From Pseudomonas jessenii (GTDB lineage Bacteria > Pseudomonadota > Gammaproteobacteria > Pseudomonadales > Pseudomonadaceae), in contig NZ_NIWT01000010.1 in NCBI RefSeq assembly GCF_002236115.1, forward strand, positions 124,001 through 188,000: DNA of 64,000 nucleotides. Direction: 5' to 3'. The position numbers and the translations under genes were made by a program. This document shows, in pieces, positions 15,063 through 23,661 of this stretch (the first letter of the stretch is position 1; each line of letters opens with the position of its first letter). Under the pieces are notes generated by a model. It made no database searches. It had not been told where the DNA came from and was given only the letters and a program-made list of their open reading frames with translations.

Positions 15063-16304
15063 ATGACCCGATCTTCGACCTCCTCCCCTTCCCGCGTCGC
15101 CATCATCGGCGGCGGCCCCGCCGGTCTGATGGCGGCCGAAGTGTTGAGCCAGGCCGGGATCAAGGTCGACCTGTACGACGGTATGCCTTCAGTGGGGCGA
15201 AAATTCCTCCTGGCCGGCGTCGGCGGCATGAACATCACGCACTCCGAAGCCTACCCGGCATTTCTCTCACGCTACGCCGAACGCGCCCCGCAGATCGCCC
15301 CGCTGCTGCGCGGCTTCGGCGCCGAAGCGTTGTGTCAGTGGATTCATGAACTGGGCATCGAGACCTTCGTCGGCAGCTCCGGCCGGGTATTCCCCACCGA
15401 CATGAAGGCCGCACCGCTACTGCGCGCCTGGCTCAAACGCCTGCGCGACAGTGGCGTAGTTATCCACACCCGCCACCGCTGGCTCGGATGGGACGAGCGT
15501 GGCGGATTGCGTATCGACAGCCCGGAAGGCGAAACAACCGTGCAAGCCGATGCCACCCTGCTCGCCCTCGGTGGCGGCAGTTGGTCGCGCCTGGGTTCGG
15601 ACGGCGCGTGGATGCTGCCACTGGAGCAACGCGGCGTAGGACTGGCGCCGTTGCAACCCAGTAATTGCGGCTTCGAGGTGCAGGCCTGGAGCGAATTGAT
15701 GGTCAGCAAATTCGCTGGCGCGCCGCTGAAAAACATCGCCATCGGCCTTAACGATGACGTGCCGCGACTCGGCGAATGTGTGATTACCGCCACCGGAATT
15801 GAAGGCAGTCTGATCTACGCCCTGTCGGCACCCATCCGCGAGGCAATCAACCGGCACGGCTCGGCAACCATTCATCTGGACCTGTTGCCGGGCCGGCCTG
15901 TGGATAAAGTTGCAGCGGCGTTGAGCAAACCCCGGGGATCGCGCTCCATGGCCAAGCACCTGCACAGTCAGTTGGGCATCGATGGGGTCAAAGCGGCGCT
16001 ATTGCGAGAACTGACCAGCGCCGACTGCTTTGCCGACATGGCCTTGCTGGCCAACGCGATCAAGGCATTGCCACTGACACTGGTGAAAACCCGTCCACTG
16101 GACGAGGCGATCAGCAGCGCTGGCGGGGTGTTGTTCGAGGCGATGGATGAACAATTGATGCTCAAGCAACTGCCTGGCGTGTTCTGCGCCGGGGAAATGC
16201 TCGATTGGGAAGCGCCGACCGGTGGCTATCTGCTGACCGCGTGTTTCGCCAGTGGACGAGCGGCGGGGTTGGGGATGGTGGAGTGGTTACAGCGCAAAGA
16301 TTGA
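15063..16304 (+). CDS. TIGR03862-family NAD(P)/FAD-dependent oxidoreductase (BaiN/HI0933-like)
   Basis: 413 residues. The N-terminal FAD-binding motif IIGGGPAGLMAAE (about residues 14-26) and the family sequence GRKFLLAGVGGMNITHSE follow each other closely. A middle substrate or cap domain precedes a C-terminal segment GEMLDWEAPTGGYLLTACFASGRAAG that completes the flavin site. The cytoplasmic function is not firmly known; relatives include a bile-acid 7-dehydroxylation flavoprotein. Two perfect DnaA-box matches lie inside the gene. Confidence 0.88.
   Translation: MTRSSTSSPSRVAIIGGGPAGLMAAEVLSQAGIKVDLYDGMPSVGRKFLLAGVGGMNITHSEAYPAFLSRYAERAPQIAPLLRGFGAEALCQWIHELGIETFVGSSGRVFPTDMKAAPLLRAWLKRLRDSGVVIHTRHRWLGWDERGGLRIDSPEGETTVQADATLLALGGGSWSRLGSDGAWMLPLEQRGVGLAPLQPSNCGFEVQAWSELMVSKFAGAPLKNIAIGLNDDVPRLGECVITATGIEGSLIYALSAPIREAINRHGSATIHLDLLPGRPVDKVAAALSKPRGSRSMAKHLHSQLGIDGVKAALLRELTSADCFADMALLANAIKALPLTLVKTRPLDEAISSAGGVLFEAMDEQLMLKQLPGVFCAGEMLDWEAPTGGYLLTACFASGRAAGLGMVEWLQRKD
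15460..15468. promoter_or_regulatory. Perfect DnaA box inside the flavoprotein gene
   Basis: TTATCCACA, exact consensus, within the TIGR03862 flavoprotein coding sequence. May be chance; noted because it clusters with 14809 and 15899. Confidence 0.35.
15899..15907. promoter_or_regulatory. Perfect DnaA box inside the flavoprotein gene
   Basis: TGTGGATAA (TTATCCACA on the minus strand), exact consensus, 440 bp after the previous box. Confidence 0.35.
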
Positions 16305-16319
16305 AGACCGCAGCGCGCC

Positions 16320-16396
16320 CATCGCGAGCAAGCTCGCTCCCACATTGGAATTGTGTCGATCACAAATCCCCTGTGGGAGCGAGCTTGCTCGCGATG
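16320..16396. repeat. REP pair, arms facing inward
   Basis: CATCGCGAGCAAGCTCGCTCCCACA and TGTGGGAGCGAGCTTGCTCGCGATGG in 77 bp, the shortest pair in the window, between convergent genes. Confidence 0.9.
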
Positions 16397-16421
16397 GCGG
16401 CTTAACAGACGCCGAAGTTAA

Positions 16422-17762
16422 TCAAGGCTTACGCTTACGCGGCCCGGTATTGAACACCGGCACCTTGCGCACAGGCTTGATCGAAGGCTCCGCCGGCGCA
16501 ACCTCACCGCTATCAACCCACCGACCCAGATTGCGTTTACCACCGCCACCACCGGAAGCCTTGGGCTTCTTCGGTTTTTTCGGCTTTTTGACGACCTGGC
16601 CACTGGCATCGGTGTCCGGCACGCGGTGCTCGGGTTCGAAGTCCGGCTCGTTCTGCCGCTTCAAAGTCTGGCGGGTCAGCATCTCGATGGCCGACAGCAG
16701 ATTCACTTCATCGGCGCAGACCAGGGAAATCGCCTCGCCGGTCGAACCCGCGCGACCGGTACGACCGATGCGGTGGATGTAATCCTCAGCGACGATCGGC
16801 AAGTCGAAGTTGACCACCAACGGCAGGTCTTCGATGTCCAGGCCACGGGCTGCCACGTCGGTAGCGACCAGGATCTGCACTTCACTCGCCTTGAAGCGGT
16901 CCAGCGCACGCTGGCGGGTCGCCTGGGGTTTGTCGCCGTGGATGCCGTCGGCGTTGATGCCCAGACCCTGAAGTTTCTCCACCAGCGCGTCCACGCCGTT
17001 GCGGGTCTTGGCGAACACCAGCACCTGCTTCCACTTGCCCTTGCGCATCAGGTGCACGAACAGTTCCGGCTTGCGCTTCTTGTCCACCGTCACGATCCAT
17101 TGCTTGACCGTATTGGCTGCGACGTTGCGCGGGCTGACTTCGATAGTCAGCGGATCGTTGAGCATCTGCCCGGCCAGCAGGCGGATGTCATCGGAGAAGG
17201 TTGCGGAGAACAGCAACGTCTGACGTTTCTTCGGCAGCGCACGGTAAATGTTCGCCAGCTCCTCGGAAAAGCCCAGGTCGAGCATGCGGTCGGCTTCGTC
17301 CAGCACCAGGGTTTGCAGCTGGTTGAACTTCAGCGCGTTCTGGCGGAACAGGTCGAGCAAGCGGCCCGGAGTCGCTACCAGCAAGTCGACGCCACTGCGC
17401 AGCTTCATCATTTGCGGGTTGATGCTGACGCCGCCGTACACCGCGTAAGTGCGCAATGGCAGGTTTTCGGCGTACTGGCGCACGGCTTCGTGAACCTGCT
17501 CGGCCAGCTCGCGGGTCGGCACCAGGATCAGTGCGCGAACCGAGTTGGCGGTGACTTTCGGCCCTTCCATGGCCAGCAGTTGCAGCAGCGGCAGGGCGAA
17601 ACCGGCGGTCTTGCCGGTACCGGTCTGGGCCGCGGCCATCAGGTCACGACCGGCCAGCACTGCCGGAATGGCTTGCGCCTGAACCGGCGTCGGAGTCTGG
17701 TAGCCGAGCTTCTCGAGAGAGCGCAGCAAGGGTTCGATCAGGCCAAGGGTGGCGAAAGTCAT
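16422..17762 (-). CDS. rhlE: DEAD-box ATP-dependent RNA helicase RhlE
   Basis: 446 residues with the full helicase core: Q motif (TPVQAQAIP), motif I AQTGTGKT, Ia PTRELAEQ, II DEAD (LVLDEADRML), III SAT, V DVAARGLDIE and VI HRIGRTGRAG. A basic, Lys/Gly-rich C-terminal tail follows (about residues 385-446, including GGGGGKRN), as in RhlE-type proteins. Remodels rRNA and mRNA secondary structure in ribosome assembly and RNA decay. A REP pair lies just after the stop. Confidence 0.94.
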   Translation of the reverse strand: MTFATLGLIEPLLRSLEKLGYQTPTPVQAQAIPAVLAGRDLMAAAQTGTGKTAGFALPLLQLLAMEGPKVTANSVRALILVPTRELAEQVHEAVRQYAENLPLRTYAVYGGVSINPQMMKLRSGVDLLVATPGRLLDLFRQNALKFNQLQTLVLDEADRMLDLGFSEELANIYRALPKKRQTLLFSATFSDDIRLLAGQMLNDPLTIEVSPRNVAANTVKQWIVTVDKKRKPELFVHLMRKGKWKQVLVFAKTRNGVDALVEKLQGLGINADGIHGDKPQATRQRALDRFKASEVQILVATDVAARGLDIEDLPLVVNFDLPIVAEDYIHRIGRTGRAGSTGEAISLVCADEVNLLSAIEMLTRQTLKRQNEPDFEPEHRVPDTDASGQVVKKPKKPKKPKASGGGGGKRNLGRWVDSGEVAPAEPSIKPVRKVPVFNTGPRKRKP

Positions 17763-17827
17763 GGGAGTACCGTAGGAAAATTCAGCGCGGTTGTGCGAAA
17801 CAAGAGTGCAATGGCGCGCAGTTTACC

Positions 17828-18769
17828 CTAATTCACACGGGATTCTGTCGGCACTACCGTCGGCACGACCTTCTCCACCGGCTGCTGCGGCTTACGACGC
17901 CACTGCGGCAAGCCAATCAGCACCACGGCACTGATAATCACCAGCATGGCCAGTGCTTCCTCGACTCCAATGGTCTCACCGACAAACACGATCCCCAGCA
18001 ACACCGCCACCGCCGGGTTGACGTAGGCATAACTGGTGGCAGCGGCCGGACGCACGTGCTTCAACAGGTACATGTAGGCGTTGAAGGCGATGATCGAACC
18101 GAACACAGTCAGGTACGCCAGCGCAGCCCAGCCTTCAATCGGCGGAACCTTGTCCAGATGCTCACCGCTGACCGCACTGCCGATCAGCAACACCACGCCA
18201 CCCACCAGCATTTCCACGGCACTGGCCATCGCCCCTTGAGGCAACGGTAAATGCTTGCTCCACACCGAGCCGAAGGCCCAGGTGGCCGCCGCAAAAATCA
18301 GCAGGGCTGCACCCAACGGGCTCGATTGCAGGTTGGAGCCGAGGTTGAGCATGACGATGCCGATCATTCCGAGCGCAACGCCAGCCCATTCGAGACGGGT
18401 ATTACGCGCGCCCCAGAAATAGCCACAGAGCAAGGTAAACAGCGGCACCGTTGCCACCGCCAAAGCGGCCACTCCAGAAGCCACGCCGGTGTGTTCGGCC
18501 ACGCTGACCGCTCCGTTACCGCACGCCAGCAGCAATACGCCAATGATCCCGGCAGCCTTCCACTGTGCCCAGGTCGGCGCCGGCGCCCCGCGCCAGCGCA
18601 GAAAGGCGTACATCAAAGTCCCGGCAATGACGAAACGGATACCGGCGAGCAACAACGGCGGCCAGTACTCCACGCCGATGCGGATCACCAGGTAGGTCGA
18701 GCCCCAAATCACATACAAGGCGAAGAAGGCAGCGATCAAGGGTAAAGGAAAGCGACGAAAGCCGGACAT
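17828..18769 (-). CDS. yedA: EamA-family exporter, YedA-like
   Basis: 313-residue inner-membrane protein with ten hydrophobic helices in two EamA repeats. Begins ALYVIWGSTYLVIRIGVE, strongly resembling E. coli YedA, and keeps TSYAYVNPAVAVLLG in the second repeat. Such proteins are thought to export amino acids or other small metabolites. Divergent from an Lrp/AsnC regulator with 165 bp between, an arrangement in which the regulator commonly controls the exporter. Confidence 0.88.
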   Translation of the reverse strand: MSGFRRFPLPLIAAFFALYVIWGSTYLVIRIGVEYWPPLLLAGIRFVIAGTLMYAFLRWRGAPAPTWAQWKAAGIIGVLLLACGNGAVSVAEHTGVASGVAALAVATVPLFTLLCGYFWGARNTRLEWAGVALGMIGIVMLNLGSNLQSSPLGAALLIFAAATWAFGSVWSKHLPLPQGAMASAVEMLVGGVVLLIGSAVSGEHLDKVPPIEGWAALAYLTVFGSIIAFNAYMYLLKHVRPAAATSYAYVNPAVAVLLGIVFVGETIGVEEALAMLVIISAVVLIGLPQWRRKPQQPVEKVVPTVVPTESRVN

Positions 18770-18934
18770 GGAGGCAGCTCACAGGCAAGTACAAGTGAAC
18801 GGCTATTCTAGAAAGGCTAGCGCCGGAAAATAAGTTACAAAACCTGTTTAAAGCGCCGGTACACTTTTCAAAACACGGAGTTCAGCGCTATAAACCGTGA
18901 TTTCGAAAGTTGGCTATTTTCAGGAGTCACCCCG

Positions 18935-19387
18935 ATGGATAAGTACGACCGCATGCTGCTCAGCGCCCTGCTGGAAAATGGTCGCGCGTCCTACGCGGAC
19001 CTGGCGCGCAAGGTCAACCTGTCCGCCCCGGCTGTGGCCGAGCGCGTGGCCAAGCTCGAAGCCAGCGGCGTGATCACCGGCTATCAGGCAAAAGTCGACA
19101 TGGCCAAGCTCGGCCTGCCGATCCAGTGCGTGATCGAACTGCGCCTGAACCAGCACGGCAACCAGAAAGCCTACAACGACCTGATCAAAATCCCGCAATT
19201 GACCGAATGCCATCGGGTGACCGGCGATCCCTGCGTGATCATGCAAGCGGCGGTGGGCTCGATGCCGGAGCTGGAAGAGCTGATCAACCGGATCGCCACG
19301 TTCGGGTTCAGCAAGACGTCGATTGTGTTGTCGAGTGCGATAGAGAAGCGGGTGCCGCTGGGGCAGTTGGAGGCGAACGGCAAATAA
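18935..19387 (+). CDS. Lrp/AsnC-family transcriptional regulator
   Basis: 150 residues. N-terminal HTH (about residues 4-60, with YADLARKVNLSAPAVAERV) and C-terminal RAM/AsnC ligand-binding domain (about residues 65-145). Start ATG 18935 with CAGGAG eight bases upstream. Binds an amino acid or related ligand and probably controls the divergent yedA-like exporter. Ends before a REPIN in a convergent intergenic region. Confidence 0.92.
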   Translation: MDKYDRMLLSALLENGRASYADLARKVNLSAPAVAERVAKLEASGVITGYQAKVDMAKLGLPIQCVIELRLNQHGNQKAYNDLIKIPQLTECHRVTGDPCVIMQAAVGSMPELEELINRIATFGFSKTSIVLSSAIEKRVPLGQLEANGK

Positions 19388-19392
19388 CTTTT

Positions 19393-19495
19393 CTGTAGGA
19401 GCGAGCTTGCTCGCGATGGTCGCCAACGATAACGCGGGAAACCTGACACCCCGTGTTGTTCTCGGGTTCATCGCGAGCGGGCTCGCTCCTACAGG
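19393..19495. repeat. REPIN, GTAGGAG type, arms facing outward
   Basis: 103-bp inverted pair with the spacer ATGGTCGCCAACGATAACG, related to those at 3720 and 59489. The right arm has GAGCGGGCTCGC in place of GAGCAAGCTCGC. Confidence 0.92.
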
Positions 19496-19516
19496 GGACT
19501 TGCGGTGTTTTCGGGA

Positions 19517-20122
19517 TCAGCGATAGCGCTTGAGGTGTTCGTTTACCTTCGCCGCCGGCACTTTCTGCAACTTGCACAGCAAGTCATGGGACAGCTCGCG
19601 CAAGCCGTGTTTCTGGCGCAACTCTTCGGCCAGATGTGCCGTAAGGTTGGCCGCCATCTCGGCGTCGGCCATGGCCCGGTGGGCCTTGCCGGTGTGGGGC
19701 AGGTTGGCGAACGTGGTGAGGGTGCCGAGTTTGTGGTTCGGCGCGGCGGGCATCAGGCGGCGAGCCAGCAGCAGCGAGCAGGCAAAGTTCTGCAGGCGGG
19801 TGCGTTTGATTCGCCCCAGTTCGAAGTCCCAGAACTTCTGGTCGAACGCGGCGTTGTGCGCGAGCAACGGCGTGCAGCCGACGAATTCATTCACTTCGTT
19901 CATCACCTGCTCCGCCGACGGCGCGGTGCGCAGCATGGAGTTGCTGATGCCGGTGAGTTGTTCGATGAAGGCCGGGACGCGCACGCCGGCATTCATCAGG
20001 CTTTGGTAACGCTCGACGATGCGCCCCTGTTCAAGGATCACCACGGCGATTTCCGTGGCCCGGCAACTGCTGCTCGGTGAGATCCCGGTGGTTTCAAAGT
20101 CGATGACTGCGATGCGTTCCAA
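19517..20122 (-). CDS. DEDDh 3'-5' exonuclease (DnaQ-like)
   Basis: 201 residues with the three exonuclease motifs: Exo I IDFETTG (Asp and Glu), Exo II LLAHNAAFD (Asp), Exo III HRAMADAEMAA (His and Asp). These five catalytic residues define the DEDDh class with DnaQ, RNase T and oligoribonuclease. Degrades DNA or RNA from 3' ends; whether it serves replication proofreading or RNA turnover cannot be told. The start is a TTG at 20122. Lies 22 bp downstream of the NYN gene on the same strand. Confidence 0.9.
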   Translation of the reverse strand: MERIAVIDFETTGISPSSSCRATEIAVVILEQGRIVERYQSLMNAGVRVPAFIEQLTGISNSMLRTAPSAEQVMNEVNEFVGCTPLLAHNAAFDQKFWDFELGRIKRTRLQNFACSLLLARRLMPAAPNHKLGTLTTFANLPHTGKAHRAMADAEMAANLTAHLAEELRQKHGLRELSHDLLCKLQKVPAAKVNEHLKRYR

Positions 20123-20144
20123 ACCTGGTTCAACTCCGTAAAAA

Positions 20145-20624
20145 TCAATTCTTGAGCAGCAACGCGCCTTCGATCGGCACGTAGCGGCTGGCGGCGCGTA
20201 TCAGCGAGTTGGCGGTCAGGCCCGGCACGCCGTAAGCCACTGCTTGTACGCCGTGTTTGCTGATAATGCGTTCGAGCAGCATGTCGAAATCACCGTCGCC
20301 GGAGGCCAGGACGATTTCATCGACATGGTCGGCGGCATCCATGATGTCGAGGGTGATGCCCACGTCCCAATCGCCCTTGGCTGAGCCATCGCTGCGCTGG
20401 ATATAGGGTTTGAGCTTCACGGTGAAACCGAGGTTGCGCAGGATCTGTTGGAACTGCTGCTGTTTGCTGTCGCCACGGTCGATGGCATAGGCGTAGGCTT
20501 CGACGATCTCGCCCTGCTTGCTGATGTCAGCCCACAGTGCGGCGTAGTTGAAGTGACAACCATAAGCCTGACGCACGGTGTAGTAGAGGTTCTGGACATC
20601 GGCGAACACTGCGATTTTTTTCAC
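20145..20624 (-). CDS. NYN-domain protein (LabA/DUF88 family, putative ribonuclease)
   Basis: 159 residues forming essentially one PIN-like NYN domain. The conserved acidic residues appear in FADVQNLYY (residues 7-15), GDWDVGITLDIMD (about 83-95) and LASGDGDFDML (about 107-117). These residues usually bind metal for RNA cleavage. The start is GTG at 20624 with GAGGA upstream. The exonuclease 22 bp downstream on the same strand suggests the two are co-transcribed and may act on RNA together; that link is inference. Confidence 0.88.
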   Translation of the reverse strand: MKKIAVFADVQNLYYTVRQAYGCHFNYAALWADISKQGEIVEAYAYAIDRGDSKQQQFQQILRNLGFTVKLKPYIQRSDGSAKGDWDVGITLDIMDAADHVDEIVLASGDGDFDMLLERIISKHGVQAVAYGVPGLTANSLIRAASRYVPIEGALLLKN

Positions 20625-20744
20625 CGGCTTTCCTCAGGGCTGAATCAGGCACCAGGCCCGAAAAGTCGCCCAGTATGCCAGCCCTGAGGATTGTTCCGCG
20701 AATAATCGGCCCGGGGCGCGGTTGCGCTCCGGACGAATGGCGTA

Positions 20745-21518
20745 TCAGACGAAGGAATCGTCGTCGCCGAATAACGAGTCATCGCTGTAGTCAGCGTCGC
20801 TGAACCCGCCCTGATCGTTGCTGTAGGAGTCGTTACCGGCCATGCGCTGGTCATCGCCCCAGCCATTGTTGCCCTGGTCGTTGACCTGGGCCGGCTCTTC
20901 CTTGATGACTTCGACGACTTCCGGTTGCTGATTGTGATGGAACAGGCTGCTGATGCCTTGTGCCAGCATCACGCCACCCGCCACGCCTGCGGCGGTTTTC
21001 AGCGCACCACCGAGGAAACTGCTGCCGGCCGCTGCCGGAGCCTGTTGCTGTGGTGCATAGCCCTGCTGGGGAAAGTTCTGCGGCGGCGCGCCGAAGCTCT
21101 GCTGTGGCGGTTGCGAACCGAACGACGAGCGTCCCGGCTCGCGCCAGCCACCGCTCGAGGGTGGTGAGCTCTGGATGGGTGCAGGCTGTGGCTCACGAGA
21201 GTTGCCGCCAAAGATGCTCGACAAAAAGCCACCGCTGCTCGGCGCTGGAGCCGGGGTCGCCTGGGCCTTGGCCTGTTGCAGTTCGGCCTGCAACTGCTGG
21301 ACTTGCTGGGTCAGTTGCCTGTTCTGTTCATCGAGGCTCTTGATCGCCGCCTCTTGCACCAGAATCGCCTGGGTCATGAAATAACCTGCTGCGGGCTGGC
21401 GCGTCAGGTGTTCCTTGATCCGCGCCTCGGCCTGGGCGTCGCGCGGGGCTGAGTCCGTTTCGGCCTGCTGCAGCCGGGAAAACAGTCCATCGATCAGGGT
21501 TTGTTCTTCGCTGTTCAT
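20745..21518 (-). CDS. DUF2076 protein
   Basis: 257 residues. The N-terminal segment (about 1-90), starting MNSEEQTLIDGLFSRLQQAE and ending in a Gln-rich coiled coil, is the conserved DUF2076 core. The middle is Pro/Ser/Gly/Gln-rich low complexity, with a short hydrophobic Gly-rich segment (GGALKTAAGVAGGVMLAQG). The tail is Asp/Ser/Asn-rich and very acidic (DADYSDDSLFGDDDSF). No enzymatic motif. Probably associates with the membrane or cell envelope; the function is unknown. Confidence 0.85.
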   Translation of the reverse strand: MNSEEQTLIDGLFSRLQQAETDSAPRDAQAEARIKEHLTRQPAAGYFMTQAILVQEAAIKSLDEQNRQLTQQVQQLQAELQQAKAQATPAPAPSSGGFLSSIFGGNSREPQPAPIQSSPPSSGGWREPGRSSFGSQPPQQSFGAPPQNFPQQGYAPQQQAPAAAGSSFLGGALKTAAGVAGGVMLAQGISSLFHHNQQPEVVEVIKEEPAQVNDQGNNGWGDDQRMAGNDSYSNDQGGFSDADYSDDSLFGDDDSFV

Positions 21519-21696
21519 GGCGACCTCGTAGATTGCCGGGAAAATCGTTGCCTTTATCCAATGAGGATAAGGTGCCCGACCTTAATGGAGGCTGAAACAA
21601 GATGTTTCAATGACATTTACCGAACGTTTACGTTTGCGTCTACGAGCGCTTGATCGGTTAAAGTGAGCCACTGCTTCCAACCTGCGATACCCACTG

Positions 21697-22371
21697 ATGA
21701 ATCCGTTAGATGTCCTGCGTGACTCGCTGTATTTCTTCAAGCGCAATCTGGGCCAGATCGTGCAGCTGTGCCTGCCGCTGGTGATGCTTGAGGCGCTGCT
21801 GCAACAAGTGGTCGACCACTCCACCGAGCCGGACAGTTTCCCCGGCATCAGCGTGATAGTCGGCTTGCTGGTGTACCCGCTGTACACCGCCGCGCTGATC
21901 CTGTTTCTCGACGCCCGCAGCCGCGGCGAGTCGCCGCGCAACCGCGACCTGCTGGCGATGGCGGCGAGCCTGTGGCCGCGCTTCGCCCTGCTGACCGCGC
22001 TCAATACCGTGCTGATTCTGCTGGGCCTGTCGCTGTATTTCCTGCCGGGTATCTACCTGATGGTGACCCTGGCGTTTGGCGAATACCTGCTGGTGTTGCG
22101 CGGCCTGGCGCCACTGGCGGCCATGAAGGAAAGCCTGCGCATGACCCAAGGGCATTTCTTGCGCATCCTGCTGTGCATTCTGTGTGTGATGGGGCCGTTG
22201 TGGCTGCTCAAAGGCGTGACGCTGGCGGCGTACCCCGAACCTCAGAACCCGGTGGTATCCATGCTGATCGACAGCGCACACAGTTTCCTGCAGCTGTTTA
22301 CCAGCGTGGTGCTGTTCCGACTGTTCATGCTGATCAACCCGTTGCCTGAAAGAAATGACAACTCGCTCTGA
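21697..22371 (+). CDS. yciC: YciC-family inner-membrane protein
   Basis: 224 residues with five or six hydrophobic helices; the N-terminus MNPLDVLRDSLYFFKRNLGQ is typical of the UPF0259/YciC family. Function unknown; relatives affect envelope physiology. ATG at 21697. It is followed after 66 bp by a phosphatase/nuclease gene on the same strand. Confidence 0.85.
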   Translation: MNPLDVLRDSLYFFKRNLGQIVQLCLPLVMLEALLQQVVDHSTEPDSFPGISVIVGLLVYPLYTAALILFLDARSRGESPRNRDLLAMAASLWPRFALLTALNTVLILLGLSLYFLPGIYLMVTLAFGEYLLVLRGLAPLAAMKESLRMTQGHFLRILLCILCVMGPLWLLKGVTLAAYPEPQNPVVSMLIDSAHSFLQLFTSVVLFRLFMLINPLPERNDNSL

Positions 22372-22437
22372 CCTTAGGCGCGACCCTCGCTCTCGGGTAT
22401 GCTCGGGAACAATCCTGTAACGCTAATAAGCCGAGCC

Positions 22438-23517
22438 ATGACCCGTCTACTGCGCTACATCCTGCCGGGCCTGCTGATCGTGATCGGCCTGATCGCCGCG
22501 ATGATCTACAGCCTGACCTGGCGCCCCGATGCCAAAGAATTGTTGCCCGTCAGTTGCAGTGCCCAGGCCCCCTCCCTGGTCCCCGGGCAGGCGTTGAAGG
22601 TGATGACCTGGAACGTCCAGTACCTGGCCGGCAAGCGCTACGTATTCTGGAATGACCTGGCCGCGGGCACCGACGAACGTCCCACAGCGGAAGACATGGC
22701 TTTCAGCCTTGACGAAGTGTCGCGGGTGATTCGCGACGAACAACCGGACATCGTGTTGTTGCAGGAACTGGACGACGGCGCCAAGGCCAGCGATTACCAG
22801 CACCAGTTCAAGCTGCTGCAGGAGCGGCTCGCCGACTTGTATCCGTGTGGCACCAGCGCGTTCGACTGGAAGGCCGACTTCGTGCCGAATCCGTACATCT
22901 TCGGCAGTGTCGGCCGGCAACTGGCAACCCTGAGCCGTTACCGGATCGAACATGCCGAACGGCTGCAACTGCCAGTCGCCTCGGGCAATCCGGTCAGCCG
23001 CCAATTCAAACCCAGAGACGCCTTGCTGGTGAGCTACCTGCCATTGAGTGATGGCGGGCAAATAGCGGTGCTCAATACCCATCTGGAGCGCGCCAATCGA
23101 GCCGACAACACCTTGCAAAAACAGGTGAACGCCGTGGCCAGGGCCCTCGATAAACTCGAAAGCCGTGGCACGCCGTGGTTGATCGGTGGGGATTTCAACC
23201 TGCTGCCGCTGGGCCAGTATCAGCGCCTGCCCGATGCACAACGCGCGCCCTACTCCGCCGACAGCCTGTTACACCTGCTGTGGGACAAGTACCCGATGAT
23301 CCCGACCAACAACGAAGCCAGTGGTATCGACCGCGAGCGCTGGCTGACCCACTACCCGAACGATCCCGGACTGAACGGCCCGGACCGGACCGTCGACTAC
23401 CTGTTCTACAGCCCACGGATCAAACGGGTGGAGGCGATGGTGCGGCAGGACGATACATTGCGCATCTCCGATCACCTGCCGGTGATTGCGCGGTTTCTGT
23501 TGCCAGCTGTGCCCTGA
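22438..23517 (+). CDS. Membrane-anchored endonuclease/exonuclease/phosphatase-family protein
   Basis: 359 residues. One N-terminal membrane helix (about residues 5-25) anchors a periplasmic EEP domain. Family motifs: MTWNVQYLAG (metal-binding Asn), LLQELDDG (Glu), LNTHLERANR (His), GGDFNLLP (Asp, Asn) and the terminal SDHLPV (Asp-His pair). Members cleave phosphodiesters in nucleic acids or lipids and dephosphorylate inositides. ATG 22438 was preferred over an in-frame ATG at 22399 because the hydrophobic anchor starts directly after it. Confidence 0.88.
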   Translation: MTRLLRYILPGLLIVIGLIAAMIYSLTWRPDAKELLPVSCSAQAPSLVPGQALKVMTWNVQYLAGKRYVFWNDLAAGTDERPTAEDMAFSLDEVSRVIRDEQPDIVLLQELDDGAKASDYQHQFKLLQERLADLYPCGTSAFDWKADFVPNPYIFGSVGRQLATLSRYRIEHAERLQLPVASGNPVSRQFKPRDALLVSYLPLSDGGQIAVLNTHLERANRADNTLQKQVNAVARALDKLESRGTPWLIGGDFNLLPLGQYQRLPDAQRAPYSADSLLHLLWDKYPMIPTNNEASGIDRERWLTHYPNDPGLNGPDRTVDYLFYSPRIKRVEAMVRQDDTLRISDHLPVIARFLLPAVP

Positions 23518-23543
23518 CACCTCACTCCAGCCAAACACAAAAC

Positions 23544-23635
23544 CTGTGGGAGCGAGCTTGCTCGCGATGGCGTCGTGTCAGTCGACATCAATGCTGAATG
23601 ACAAATCGCAATCGCGAGCAAGCTCGCTCCCACAG
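23544..23635. repeat. REPIN, CTGTGGGAG type, arms facing outward
   Basis: 92-bp inverted pair with the spacer GTCAGTCGACATCAATGCTGAATGAC, related to those at 2714, 39451 and 49523; convergent region. Confidence 0.93.
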
Positions 23636-23661
23636 GGATGGTGCACGGGCTGGAATCGGGT

